Shown one piece after another: positions 30,293 to 40,881 of a stretch of 64,000 nucleotides of DNA. Made by a program: the position numbers and the translations under genes. Source of the stretch: Nosema muscidifuracis. Its lineage: Eukaryota > Microsporidia > Nosematidae. The stretch spans positions 62,001-126,000 of the forward strand of contig JAIOKI010000001.1 of the NCBI GenBank assembly GCA_028335825.1, written 5' to 3'. The notes beneath the pieces were generated by a model. That model searched no databases, was not told where the DNA came from, and saw nothing but the letters and a program-made list of their open reading frames with translations. How positions within the stretch are numbered: position 1 is the first letter of the stretch; each line of letters begins with the position of its first letter.

Positions 30293-31969
30293 TTATTTAT
30301 TGTCTAATAATTTCGAAACTTCATTAGATAAAGGTGAAGGATATTCTTCATTAAATAATTCTTCTTTAACATGGGAAAAGAACCATACATTAGATTTCAG
30401 TTTTTTATTGGCTATTATATTATAAATAGAAATCATAATAGATGATACTTTATCATTTTCAGATTTAAGAAGAGGATTTGGGACCTTTGGCTTAAAAAGT
30501 ACGTTTTCTACAAATATAGCTAAAAGATCCATTAAATTTTTACCCTTAATATTTGGCGAATTGGTTATTTTTTTAATTGGAGAAAGCCTTAAGATTTTTT
30601 TAAAATCCTCAAAAAATTTTTCATTTTTGTCATACAATGCCACATACTCTAATTCGTTATACAAAATTAAACAATATACAGAAAATAGATCATTTCCCCA
30701 ATGAGAATTTATTTCTGTAATAATCCTATTTACTATTTTATCAACCTTAAATCTATTTTCAGATTTTTCATTACTATGAGAATTATCTTCTAAGTCAATT
30801 ATTGCTAAACAATTCGTCAATTCATTTTTACTTATTATTCCCATGCTATATAAAATATCAGTCAAAATTAATTTTTCTCCTGATTCTTTTGAGTTCAAAA
30901 TCCGAGTTAAAATCTTTTTATAAATCTTGCTATTTTTTAACCTAATCATTAATGAAATCCTATATTCTAATTCTTCATCTGATATTTTTTCACAATTTTT
31001 AATTATTTTACGTATCTGTTTATATATTAAACTGTTTTTCCGTCTTTCATTTATAAAGATCGAAGAAACGATATCATTATTAAAAAAGTTTTCTTCATTA
31101 ATATTAAAATCATAATTTCTTATAAAAATACAATTTTTATCATATCTGAACCTGTTACAACAGGCGAACAATTCATTCTTTATTAAAAATATATTTTCAG
31201 CAATATTATGACTTAAATGATTATCGATATCAATTTCAAACGATAAAATATCAAAATTCTTTGTAAAATCCATTATTTTATTCACATAGGATTTAGATAT
31301 ATTTCTTATTTCAGTATAATAAAATTTCATGTAATTTGATACATCAATTTCTGTCAGATAAAACGAAAAAAAATATTTCTTTTTTTTCTTATCTGAAAAT
31401 TTTAAATTTATCAATAAATTTTCAAAATCGATGCTCATGATATTGGATGGTTTATTAATAGTATCAAAAGTAGAACAACTAAACAAATAATTGTTTCTAA
31501 TAATAGATTTATAATTAAAAGTATTTTCTTTTTTTTTATCATAATCACTAATAAATTGAGTATATTTGGGTAGATTATTTAAAAAATCAAGCAAAAACAT
31601 CTTATTCTTATATAAAGATCCACGTTCATTAAAATACAAATACTTCAATTTAGAATCCCTAAAAGAATATAAAACTCTAATAATTTCATGTTTCAGACTT
31701 TCCTGAAGATTCAAATCTTCACTCACATGTTCTTCTAATTTAATGACTACAGGCTTTGTACTTCCCTTTGATTTATCATGTTTAAATATTTCAACAGAAA
31801 AATTGTCAAGTTTGATTACGTGTACTGCATAGTCTTTATCTTCATCTAAGCATACAAAATCTTTTTTTTTCAGCTTGTCTTCAATTATCGAAATAATCTG
31901 ATTTTTGAAATCAGTCTTAACTTCTAAACTTGATAAATATACCAAACTAATTAAAGCAAATACTTTCAT
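30293..31969 (-). CDS. Large secreted protein, function unknown
   Basis: 558 residues. A signal peptide is clear (MKVFALISLVYLSSLEVKT, cleavage around 15-19). The rest is Lys/Asn/Ile-rich without membrane segments or recognised domains; a few cysteines (CSTF, CCNRF, NCEK) could pair. CCCC lies 3 nt before the ATG, so the gene is likely expressed. The predicted destination is the secretory pathway: spore wall, plasma membrane surface or host cell. No family is recognised. Confidence 0.75.
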   Translation of the reverse strand: MKVFALISLVYLSSLEVKTDFKNQIISIIEDKLKKKDFVCLDEDKDYAVHVIKLDNFSVEIFKHDKSKGSTKPVVIKLEEHVSEDLNLQESLKHEIIRVLYSFRDSKLKYLYFNERGSLYKNKMFLLDFLNNLPKYTQFISDYDKKKENTFNYKSIIRNNYLFSCSTFDTINKPSNIMSIDFENLLINLKFSDKKKKKYFFSFYLTEIDVSNYMKFYYTEIRNISKSYVNKIMDFTKNFDILSFEIDIDNHLSHNIAENIFLIKNELFACCNRFRYDKNCIFIRNYDFNINEENFFNNDIVSSIFINERRKNSLIYKQIRKIIKNCEKISDEELEYRISLMIRLKNSKIYKKILTRILNSKESGEKLILTDILYSMGIISKNELTNCLAIIDLEDNSHSNEKSENRFKVDKIVNRIITEINSHWGNDLFSVYCLILYNELEYVALYDKNEKFFEDFKKILRLSPIKKITNSPNIKGKNLMDLLAIFVENVLFKPKVPNPLLKSENDKVSSIMISIYNIIANKKLKSNVWFFSHVKEELFNEEYPSPLSNEVSKLLDNK

Positions 31970-33420
31970 GAAGGGGATTTGAAAAATTTAATTTAAATAC
32001 AATTTATTTAAATTAAATTTATTTTAATTGATACTTATTCTGTATTAACACAGTATATCATCTTAATAAGACTTCAACAAGTATTTCTCATATCTTTATT
32101 AAAGATTGAAATATTGATATCATTAAGGAATATAAATTAAAGATTCAAAATATGATGAAATCTTAGAATTTAAATGTACTAAAATACATTACTTTAAACA
32201 AATTTATTATTAATTTTTATTTTTATATTAAAATAATTTTTTGATTAAATAAAAATTTTTAAATAAATTCATTAAATTAAAAAATAGAAAATAAATTTTG
32301 GAAATTTTTATATTTTGATATAATGCTAAAATCTTACAAAATATTTTGTAGATTTTATGATTGGTATTTAAATTAATTTTAAAATTTTTTATATCAAATA
32401 TTTTAATGATGAGGATTTAGTTATCTACAGTTTTAGGAATTACTTACAATTATCATGTTTAATATAAAGTTTAGGTTTTAAAGCAAAATTTAAATTTCTT
32501 AAAAGAATAATATTTAATTACTTATTATTTAATTTTTGAATTATTGCTTTTTGTATTTTCTTGATGACGTAAACTACATCATATTATTGTCATACCAAAT
32601 ACAAAATAATTGGTACATTATTTTGAACCATTTATTAATATAGAATCTAGTAATTATATTGATTTGTTAATAATAATAAATTTAGCATTTCCTGTACAAA
32701 CATGCATTTTGAACTGATTGATATTAATAAATCATTCAAATCTAACAGTAGATTTAGCAAAATAAAATTATACCCTACGAATTCAGAAAAAGAAGTAATA
32801 TTATGTTTTAAATAATGAAAATATTAACAATATATTTAGAAGGTCTTTTATAAATACGATTTCAGGATGTATAAATTATTTGTTAAAAATTTTTATTTTA
32901 TAAATTAAATTTTTCACCAGTGGCGTGTCAAAAGTAATGGAGACTTATATAAATAATAGAATACGGTGAATAAATGTGTAATTAGCTTGCTTCATTATGA
33001 CAAATTATAGCATTTTGGATATCAACTTCGAGATCCAAACGGTGATAATGGTTTTGAAATATGTAAAGATAAATGCTTTATATAATTATTTTATAGATTT
33101 AATTGTTTATGATTATGTAATGAAAGATCAAATGTATTGAAAATATTTACCAAATTTCTAAAAGGTCTAAATTACTTGTTATATTTTATTATATTATTAA
33201 ACCCCAATTTATGTTAAGCATTTATATTACTTTTGAAATATTAGAGCCATGCTTCATTTTTCATCTGAAAATAAGAATGATTTAGTAATTAAGTATTAAC
33301 TTATTTTGTCAAAAATATAATATTAGATATGTTATAAAACAATTAATTACATAATTGCGTTTTTAAAATTTAAATTTTTTTGAATCAATGGACTGAAATA
33401 CATGAGAAAATCACATATAT
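31970..33420. other. Gene-free region, 1.45 kb
   Basis: AT-rich. The longest frames are under 50 codons (one at 32997-33140). I see no repeats, RNA genes or C-run signals followed by a frame of useful length. Confidence 0.55.
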
Positions 33421-33434
33421 AGAACTAAGATATA
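33421..33434. repeat. Target-site duplication, 3' side of the LINE
   Basis: AGAACTAAGATATA, identical to 36684-36697. The two copies bracket the LINE exactly. Confidence 0.85.
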
Positions 33435-33465
33435 TAATTTAATTTAATGAGTTACTTGTTTCTAC

Positions 33466-34239
33466 TTAGACTCGTTCAATAGTCAGGTTGATATCATTTG
33501 GCAGGTCTAGCCCTTTACAGTTCTTGTTTACTGTGGTATTTTTACCGCTCAAAAGTTCAATTATTACTTTTGGCTCGTCCCCTGTTACTTTCCTGTCTTC
33601 AGCAGTTGCCTTCCCAGCTAGTGCACTTACGGCTCTAACCAATTCTTCCTCTCCTGCATCTTCCTGGTCATATCCTCGTCTTCGGTCCAAAGAGATAGAC
33701 TCTAAGGTCTTCTTTAGTACAATAGACTGGATGTATGCTTCTAGGAAGGGTAGGATTTCCAGCTCCCTGATATACTTCTGGTGGTATTTGGTTACCACTC
33801 CGTCCCATGTCATGACATAAGGAACTATTCTTGTTCGAGATTTATGAATTAATCCCAATTCATTTGCAAGAAGATCGTATTTTCTAAGTTTCTCATTCTC
33901 AACTATTGTAAGTCGATCCTGGTTGGTAATACCAACTTCCACTATTAATATCTCTTTCTTCTTCTTGTCAAATACAAGAATATCAGGCTTATTATGGCTA
34001 ACTTTAATACTAGTTGATACTCTTGTGTCCACTCGTATCTCAGCTCTTTCATTCTCAATTATTTCTTGTACTGAGTGGCCACGTATCTTATTAGTCTTCT
34101 TAAAGCCATATTTCTTGCATAGTAAGAGATGAATACATCTAACTACCTCGTTGTGTCGCTTCATATAATCAAAACCCAACATTCGATCACATTTGGTAGC
34201 CAGATGATCCACAGTGGGGGCATTGCCCTTCCTGTCCAC
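33466..34239 (-). pseudogene. LINE endonuclease segment
   Basis: 257 codons. It starts with TVDHLATKCDRM, the H and last C of the zinc knuckle, then DYMKRHNEVVRC. The restriction-like endonuclease follows: KPDILVFDKKKKEILIVEVG (catalytic P-D, then E-V-G) and KLRKYDLLANELG with the late Lys/Tyr. It nicks target DNA to prime reverse transcription. It is out of frame with the reverse transcriptase, with which it overlaps by 53 bp; the break falls inside the zinc knuckle. Confidence 0.88.
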
Positions 34240-35599
34240 AGAATATATTCCTATCCTGCAGGAAGCAATAAATTGCCTCGGATCTAGCCTGGTTGTTCCC
34301 TTTTACCAGCCAGGTAGAGGAGTCCCTGATGCTCACTAATTCATTCCCTTTAGCTTTAAACAACTTTCCATGGTTGGTTCTTTTACCTATTTCGTTGTAA
34401 AGCGCCGTTCTTTGGGCTTCTCTTAGCATCTTATGGGTTATCTCCCCTACAAAGTTATACCTTGCTTTGAGGTACTCCCTGATAGTAAAGAGATGAGACT
34501 TGGTCTCTTCTTCTACTTTTAGTATTGCTGCTCGTCTAGGTGAACTATTTCTAGATTCATCCAGTGACTTGTAGATAGATAGAAGCATATTCTCACTTCT
34601 ATCTTCAATACTTATGAGTCCTCTCCCCATTTCAGATCTAGGGAGGTATAATCTTTCCTTACAGGCTGGCTGTAGATGGATTTGGTACTTAATTAGTACC
34701 TGTCGGATATCAAAATCAAGACTTTTAAAATCTGCTGGTTCTAGTTTTAGAAGGCCAACATGGTAGTTTATCACTGATATTGCATGCTCATTAATAGCTC
34801 GAATCATATTCTTGCCATTTAATTTAGTTTTGCACAGCTTCTCTACCCTTTGTAAGATCTCACTTCTTATTTTTTCAAAAGTCTCTCTTTTGACAGTACT
34901 AGAGGGATCCTCTGTAATTCCAAGGTATTTATATCCTTGGTGACCCTCCAGCACAACTGCATCATCGCTACATTCTATACAGTTAGTTGCAGACTTACTT
35001 TTGTTCATCTCTAAACCTACAGCCGAGAAAAACTTTTTGGTTTCCTCGTTCATTAATTTAAGAACAACTTCGGTCTCTGCAAAGAGCTTAAGATCATCAA
35101 TAAACAGAAGATGGTTTGTTACGAACACACTATCGTGAGTAAGTATTCCTACTTTTGGAAATGTTGAATTCAGTTTCCTGCTCAGCGGGTCCATACATAG
35201 TACAAACAAAAGGGGTGACAAGGAGTCTCCTTGTAATATACCCCTTTCGATCTTCTTAGTCATTATCGTTTCTGATTTTGACTTTATCTCAATGTGCCAC
35301 TTTTTAACTGTAGCTTCTAGGAATGTTCCGATCCATTGAGGGAGATTTAACTTGCTAATACATGCTAATAGATATTCGTGATCTACAGAATCGTAGGCCT
35401 TTTTAACATCTATCCACATGGTCTTTAGCTTGTTTCCATGCTCCTTATTGACTGCTATGTTTATCATAGCTTGCTCCTTAGCTCCCTGCACTTGTCTAAC
35501 TGTCCCTAACTGGTTCTCTGCTAGTAGTCCTCTACTTTCAACAATTAATTGCATCACTTTAGTGGTACACTTCGTCGTCAATTTATAGAGGTTTGACAT
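34187..35599 (-). pseudogene. LINE reverse transcriptase segment
   Basis: 470 codons from the first Met; the frame itself is open from about 35812. Motif A has D70 in DVKKAYDSVDHEYL, motif B is GILQGDSLSPLLF, motif C is LLFIDDLKLF and motif D/E is near GYKYLGI. The end carries CPHCG, the first half of the CCHC knuckle. Region 0 (NGSEFRPIT) lies just before the Met. All catalytic Asp residues are present, so only the frame breaks at either end mark it as non-functional. Confidence 0.9.
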
Positions 35600-35604
35600 A
35601 CAGG

Positions 35605-36636
35605 TTATTGGCCTGAATTCACTACCATTTGTTGGGGTACCTTTGGGTAGTAGGTAAGTAATCCCCTTATAGAACCAAGCTTCGGGTTCTTTCCCATCCA
35701 GGCATATTTCCTTAACAATATTGTAGAGGAAAGGATGTAGAGCTTCACACTTCTTAATGAAGAAGTTAAAGATCCCATCACATCCTGCAGCCTTCCAGTT
35801 TGTGGATATTTAACAATATCCACAAACTCTTCAAAGGTTGGAAAAGTGATCTGCTCTTGATCATCAGGCAGGTACTCTAAGAGATATTCCCCAAAACTAT
35901 TGCAGTTATTGGGTTGTTCTTTCTTATTCCACATAGTAGACCAGAAAGAGCAAATATCATCTTTACTCACATTATGAGCGACCTCTTTGGCACCTCCAAG
36001 ATTTCTATAGAAGTTGCATCTATAGAGCTCAAAGTTTTGATTTTCGCGTCTATACTCTCTGCGTCGGTCTGCGACTTCCAGTTTTCTTGAGTATATCGCT
36101 TTTCTCTCGTTGAAGATTGCAATAGCTTCCGAAGTATCTTGCTTTAAACATGCTAGCATATTTAGTTCTCGCATGATCTTCTTAGCTTTGCGCTTTTCCT
36201 CATTTGAAAGCTTATCAAATGCCCTGACCTTTTCGAGGAGCTTAACCTTGTCTTCAATATCAGCAATCTTTTCCAAGATGCTCTCTTTCCAAACAGAAGG
36301 CTTAGATTCCTTTTTGGTCATCTCCTGATAGCAGATCTGCGCAGCCTGCAGTATCCTTGCCATCTCAGACATATCATGAGGGGGGTGTAATCTAACATGG
36401 TTCTCTACCGCCTTGACTGTGGCATCAAGTTTCAACAGATCGACCTTCAAGGAAGAAATCTTCCTCGTTCTTTCTACCTGGTCCACACTTTGGTCCTTTA
36501 GAAAATTGAATTTTTCTATAAAGACTCTCCGTGCTTTTAGGAAGACCTCGGTTTCGAAGAGACTAATCCCTTCTTTCGAGTCGGCTTCGGTCTTTCTTCT
36601 TTTGGTAGGGTCCACCTTGAGTTCTCTGGCTGACAT
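35605..36636 (-). pseudogene. LINE N-terminal segment
   Basis: 343 codons, highly charged and helical (EEKRKAKKIMRELN, DRRREYRRENQ). In-frame coding continues upstream to the target-site duplication (KAKKALININGRQ before the first Met). After about codon 275 (KYPQTGR) the frame leaves the element's true reading; the real continuation, TNWKAAGCDGI, is in another frame. The switch coincides with a perfect hairpin at 35798-35829. Confidence 0.85.
35798..35829. repeat. Perfect 14-bp hairpin in the LINE
   Basis: Arms AGTTTGTGGATATT (35798-35811) and AATATCCACAAACT (35816-35829) with a 4-nt loop, at the point where the LINE reading frame breaks. Confidence 0.95.
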
Positions 36637-36683
36637 CTGCCTCCCATTAATATTAATGAGCGCTTTCTTTGCCTTGCCTTTGA

Positions 36684-36697
36684 AGAACTAAGATATA
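36684..36697. repeat. Target-site duplication, 5' side of the LINE
   Basis: AGAACTAAGATATA, identical to 33421-33434. Confidence 0.85.
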
Positions 36698-38490
36698 AAA
36701 TCATTTTATTATTTGCACATCTATAATAATGATTATTTATTAATCTCAATCAGATAAATACTATCAAAAATGATATATATTTACAACTAGCGTGAAAAGA
36801 ACATAAATTAGAATTAGTACTGATAGATTAAAGAATCAGTATGAAACAACATAAGGAATATATCTGAAAAGAACAGCAATTTTGGCTACATATATGTCTG
36901 AAATAGAAGCATATGTTGACATCAAGTACAATATTAAGTAAAGTAGCGTTATAGAACTATTGCTAACACATAAAACAAAACCAAAGCCCAACAGAAGTAT
37001 AATTAAAGTTTATAGATCATGTAAAAGTATCAATTAAAGAGTCATCAACTTAGATAAAGATGAAACTAAATTATGTTTTCACTAAGACATAAATGTATTT
37101 TTTAACGAAGAAAAAACATTCCAACATTGTAACCAGTAAGAAAAACAATTGATCATATGCCAACCAAATGCCCCTAAATGATGAAAACGTAGATGTTTAC
37201 ACCTTTTAATATTCAAAAAGTAAAAATCTTAGAGGCTATTCTATACAACAGATAGTTGCCAATAATGAGCCGGAATTTGAACAGATGTAAAAATAATGTC
37301 TAATGAGCTCAATATATTGTATTGAATAGAAGGAAAAGAAGTTAACAATAGTAGAAATTGGTGTTTTCTCACTTGATATCTGCAACAAGTTGAATCTGAA
37401 AAATTACGAAAATATAACGTGCTGGTGAAAGAATTGAGATTGATACACGTGTGTAAATCTAAGAAAAAAAATGTAATAACGTGGGATGGTATAGCAATTA
37501 AGTACCATTTAAAATACAGAAAGATGCTGAATGTTCTGATCAATCAAAGAATAATTTAATCAGTCATTCTGAAGATATCTAGAGTTTATATGGTTACGGA
37601 AGAATAAAACGAATTTAAAGAAATACTGATATTTTTGAGATTTGGGTAGAAGACTGAATCTCTCAGCATACCTGCATGATAAAACAAAACCAGAAAAATT
37701 AACATTTAATAAATAATTAAATCGTCTTAAAATAAAAATAACATTCTTATATTTCATTTCTATGTTTTCTTAGACTATATACTTATATTTAATAACTGAT
37801 TGCAAAAACATAAAATATCATTAGTTTTTATATTAAAGTCATTACATTTTATTAAGCTAGTTAAAAAGTATAAAATAAATACTGGTAAGAAGTAATTTGA
37901 GGAAATACTGTTACTTAATTTATTAAATTTAAATAATAGATATACTACAGACATGGGAATATTATTATTTGCTATAATAAAAATGTGTAACTATGGTCAA
38001 GCAAAAATAAGAGTCATTTTGATTTAATTTATTACAAGTATGTGAGTTATCCATTTATAAAAAGTTTTATAATTTTAATCACTAATAAACAAAAAAAAAG
38101 TTCTCGTTTTGAGAAAGAAAAAGCTTTAACTAGTTACAATAAAAGTAAAAAGAATGGAAATAAAGTTATATAAAAACTATAATGACATAAAAATAATTAT
38201 TGTGAAAATATTTTTATTTAATTCATTAATAAAGCTATTTTCTCATATTTCTGATATTCTCTTAAAAAATATGACTAAATAAAACTCAATATTTTTATTA
38301 CATCATATGAAAATTTTCAATTTTAATTTGATTATTTATACTAAATAAGGCATATTAGGTTATTTAATAAGAAAACCTATTATTAGACATATATACTAAA
38401 ATTTGAATATGTTAAGTTCTACTATAAAATATTAGATATTTAATATGATTTTTTAAGTATAAATAATCAAATTAAAATTGAAAATTATAT
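36698..38490. other. Long gene-free region with a LINE remnant
   Basis: 1.8 kb. The only structure I can support is the worn LINE endonuclease at 37240-37580. The rest is AT-rich and featureless, without a C-run start signal leading to a usable frame. Confidence 0.55.
37240..37580 (+). mobile_element. Worn LINE endonuclease remnant
   Basis: Across frames the plus strand reads MSNELNILYLIE, KLTIVEIGV, QQVESEKLRKYNVLVKEL, VITWDGIAIKYHLKYRKML. Each block matches the intact element at 33.5 kb (VSHNKPDILVF, EILIVEVGI, TIVENEKLRKYDLLANEL, VMTWDGVVTKYHQKYIREL) in order. Several stops and frame slips make it an old copy. Confidence 0.85.
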
Positions 38491-38880
38491 TTAATTCTTC
38501 ACATCACTATTAACTGTTTCATCAACTATAAAATTATTATCCTTTGAACTATAAATAAATGGTACTGTATATACTTTATCACCCTCTGAATTTAAACTAA
38601 AGCATATCGAGTATGAACTTTTTCTAAATAACGAACATTTATCACTCAAATCAATTTCAATACTATCAATTAATCTAGGAAAACTTGATTTTTTTGAAAA
38701 TATTCTTTCATATTCTTCAACCGTTTTTTCACTTTTTCCTTCTAAAATTTCAAAACCTTTGACATCGATTGGCTTATCAAATTCAATTCTACATAGAAAA
38801 TAATTGTTTTCTTTAATAAACAAAGGAGTTATTAGCTCTGATTTAGAAAATACACTAATCAAAAAGAAAAATAAATTCAT
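38491..38880 (-). CDS. Secreted protein, family A member 1
   Basis: 129 residues: signal peptide MNLFFFLISVFSKSE, then a beta-rich ectodomain with PLFIKENNYFLCRIEF, DVKGFEILEG, SIEIDLSDKC, SYSICFSL and PFIYSSKDNNF. These five blocks recur in the genes at 40.5 and 43.1 kb and, more faintly, at 48.9 and 49.6 kb. Two cysteines are shared across the three close members. No membrane anchor, so it is probably released. The frame is open to 38925, but CCCC (38883-38886) lies two nt before the Met at 38880. Function unknown. Confidence 0.75.
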   Translation of the reverse strand: MNLFFFLISVFSKSELITPLFIKENNYFLCRIEFDKPIDVKGFEILEGKSEKTVEEYERIFSKKSSFPRLIDSIEIDLSDKCSLFRKSSYSICFSLNSEGDKVYTVPFIYSSKDNNFIVDETVNSDVKN

Positions 38881-40482
38881 AAGGGGTTTTGTCATATTTT
38901 TAAAATACTTAATTAAAAGGAGCAAATTTTTTTAATCAAATTAGAATCATCGGATATGAAATTTTTATTCTTACTTTAATTTATAATAAATAGATATAAC
39001 AAATAAATTTGTAAATATAATTCTTTGTATTTAAGAGAATGTTTTCTAATTAAAGAATTGTTAATTAATAAATTTGACATCCCAGCATTATCAGTTTTTA
39101 TATTCTAATTAGTAAAATTGATATTCAAGCATTATCAGTTTTATATAATTTTTTTAACTCAAATATATTAAATTTATATTAAATTTGAGAGACATTACAA
39201 ACTCAATAATTTTCTAATGAAAAATAAATATTACTCATTTAATTGAAATATCAATAAAACTATTACTTTTGATAAAATATATTGAAATGCATTTACAAAC
39301 ATGACTCTGATTTTAATTTAACAAAAATTATTTATTGATGCATCATATTATGGTAAAATTATATTCTAAGTTTTGTAATTATTTCATAGCTATTAATCAA
39401 CTTAAAAATTTATATTATGAATCAATAGAAATAAATTTTGAAACTAAATGTACAAATATAATGTTGTAAAATAAAAACTTTTACTATAGTTTAATAATTT
39501 GATAAAACTTAACTTGTGTTAGATTTGTATGAAAATATTAACCAAGATAGAAAAATAATTATATGGCGATAGACGTTATATTTATAAGTAGTGCCTGCTA
39601 AGAAGTTATTCAATTTAGCAAAATTGTCACTAAAAAGCACTACATAGTTAAAAATATATTTTAATAAGAAAAGGAGATATTACTTATTCAAGATAATATA
39701 AAAAATCAAATATTTTAAGATTAAAGAAATTAATGTTATAATTAATCAATTATATCTTAAATATGACAATAGAAGTAAAATTATTTCTTTGTAATAGCTT
39801 AAAATAGAATTATGACAAATGAAAACAGCACACTGAAAGGCTCCTATAATAATTTTTAATGTCTACATATAATCGATCACACCGTAGAACACTTTTGAGA
39901 GTATATCGTTGAAATTTAGACTCCAATAATTAAGAAGTATTAAAGCCATAGTTAAATGATATTACTTAGATTCGACAAATTAAAAATAAGTCTTTTTTTA
40001 TGTAATAGATTTAACGAATTTATTAATAAACCCTCACATTATTATTTCAATAATGCTAATAATAAATATAAATAGTTTGATTTAATTATTTAATATTTAA
40101 TGTTAACCTTAATTATTTAAAAATAATGACATTATTTTTCAATATAAACGTGCCTGAAAAAGATGACTTATGACTAATAAATAATGGAAATAATTAACAA
40201 TAAAGCTAATTAACTATTAAAAATTATTCATTTGTGACCAGATAATATAATATTTAGCAAGTTTGAAATGATTTAATATACAAAACTGAATAAAGAAATG
40301 AGCAAATTTATTCACAATTCTTTATCTAATTTACAAGCTTACGAGGAGGTTATGAACTTATCATGTAAATCTTTTGCATGCTAGAGTCGTTTAATCATTA
40401 CAGCTAATTTATTTAAAAAAAATACAAATTTTAAATGAAATCATTTTGGTCAATTAAAAAATAACGATTTAATAAACTTTGA
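38881..40482. other. Gene-free region, 1.6 kb
   Basis: AT-rich between two family A genes. I see no decayed third copy and no other feature. Confidence 0.5.
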
Positions 40483-40881
40483 TTAAAATATATCTGAAGA
40501 TTCTTTAGAATTATTAAAAATAAACAAGAAATTATCGTCCACAGTATTATAAGAAAAAGGTTTTAAACATAACTTAAGACTATTAGGTAAAACATTAAGA
40601 CATAGTGCATAAGTATAGTTTTCATTAATCTTACATTTTTCAGTCAAATCGATGACTAATGTATCCAATAATTTAATGTCATCCCATTTTTCTGAATGTA
40701 TGATACCCGAACTTTTATCTGCTATTTTACTTTGTGTTATAAAAAGTTCAAACCCTGTAACTTCCATCTTTTCGCTAAATGTTATATTACATAAATATTG
40801 TTCCTTTGTTTTCGTAAAAAGAACTTCTTTCAATGGTGATTTACCGCACAATATAGATGCAATCAAAAATAATAATTTCAT
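40483..40881 (-). CDS. Secreted protein, family A member 2
   Basis: 132 residues: signal peptide MKLLFLIASILCGKS, then EVLFTKTKEQYLCNITF, EVTGFELFITQ, TLVIDLTEKC, YALCLNV and KPFSYNTVDDNFLF. These align block by block with the genes at 38.5 and 43.1 kb, including the two shared cysteines; an extra Cys is in KLCLKPF. It lacks a C-terminal anchor. CCCC lies 3 nt before the ATG. Confidence 0.75.
   Translation of the reverse strand: MKLLFLIASILCGKSPLKEVLFTKTKEQYLCNITFSEKMEVTGFELFITQSKIADKSSGIIHSEKWDDIKLLDTLVIDLTEKCKINENYTYALCLNVLPNSLKLCLKPFSYNTVDDNFLFIFNNSKESSDIF

Larger units (their letters stand above)
33435..36683 (-). mobile_element. LINE (non-LTR retrotransposon) with restriction-like endonuclease, R4/Dong-like
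   Basis: 3.25 kb between 14-bp target-site duplications. On the minus strand the order is a helical N-part, the reverse transcriptase, a CCHC knuckle and a PD-(D/E)xK endonuclease, the plan of the R2/R4/Dong/CRE group of LINEs. Its GC content is far above the host background. Coding begins immediately inside the duplication with no N-terminal zinc finger or Myb domain, so the copy is probably 5'-truncated. Two frame breaks separate the three open segments. It looks young because the frames are otherwise clean and a second copy at 58.2 kb is nearly identical. Confidence 0.92.

Noticed and set aside
31098-31115. Plus-strand frame inside the secreted 558-residue gene (30927-31115)
   Set aside because: Shadow frame; the minus-strand gene has a signal peptide and CCCC start signal.
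33204-33290. CCCC followed by ATG and a frame of about 23 codons
   Set aside because: The start signal fits, but the frame is too short and featureless to claim a gene.
33488-34132. Plus-strand frames opposite the LINE endonuclease (also at 58265-58900)
   Set aside because: Shadows of the high-GC LINE coding strand; the minus strand carries the catalytic motifs.
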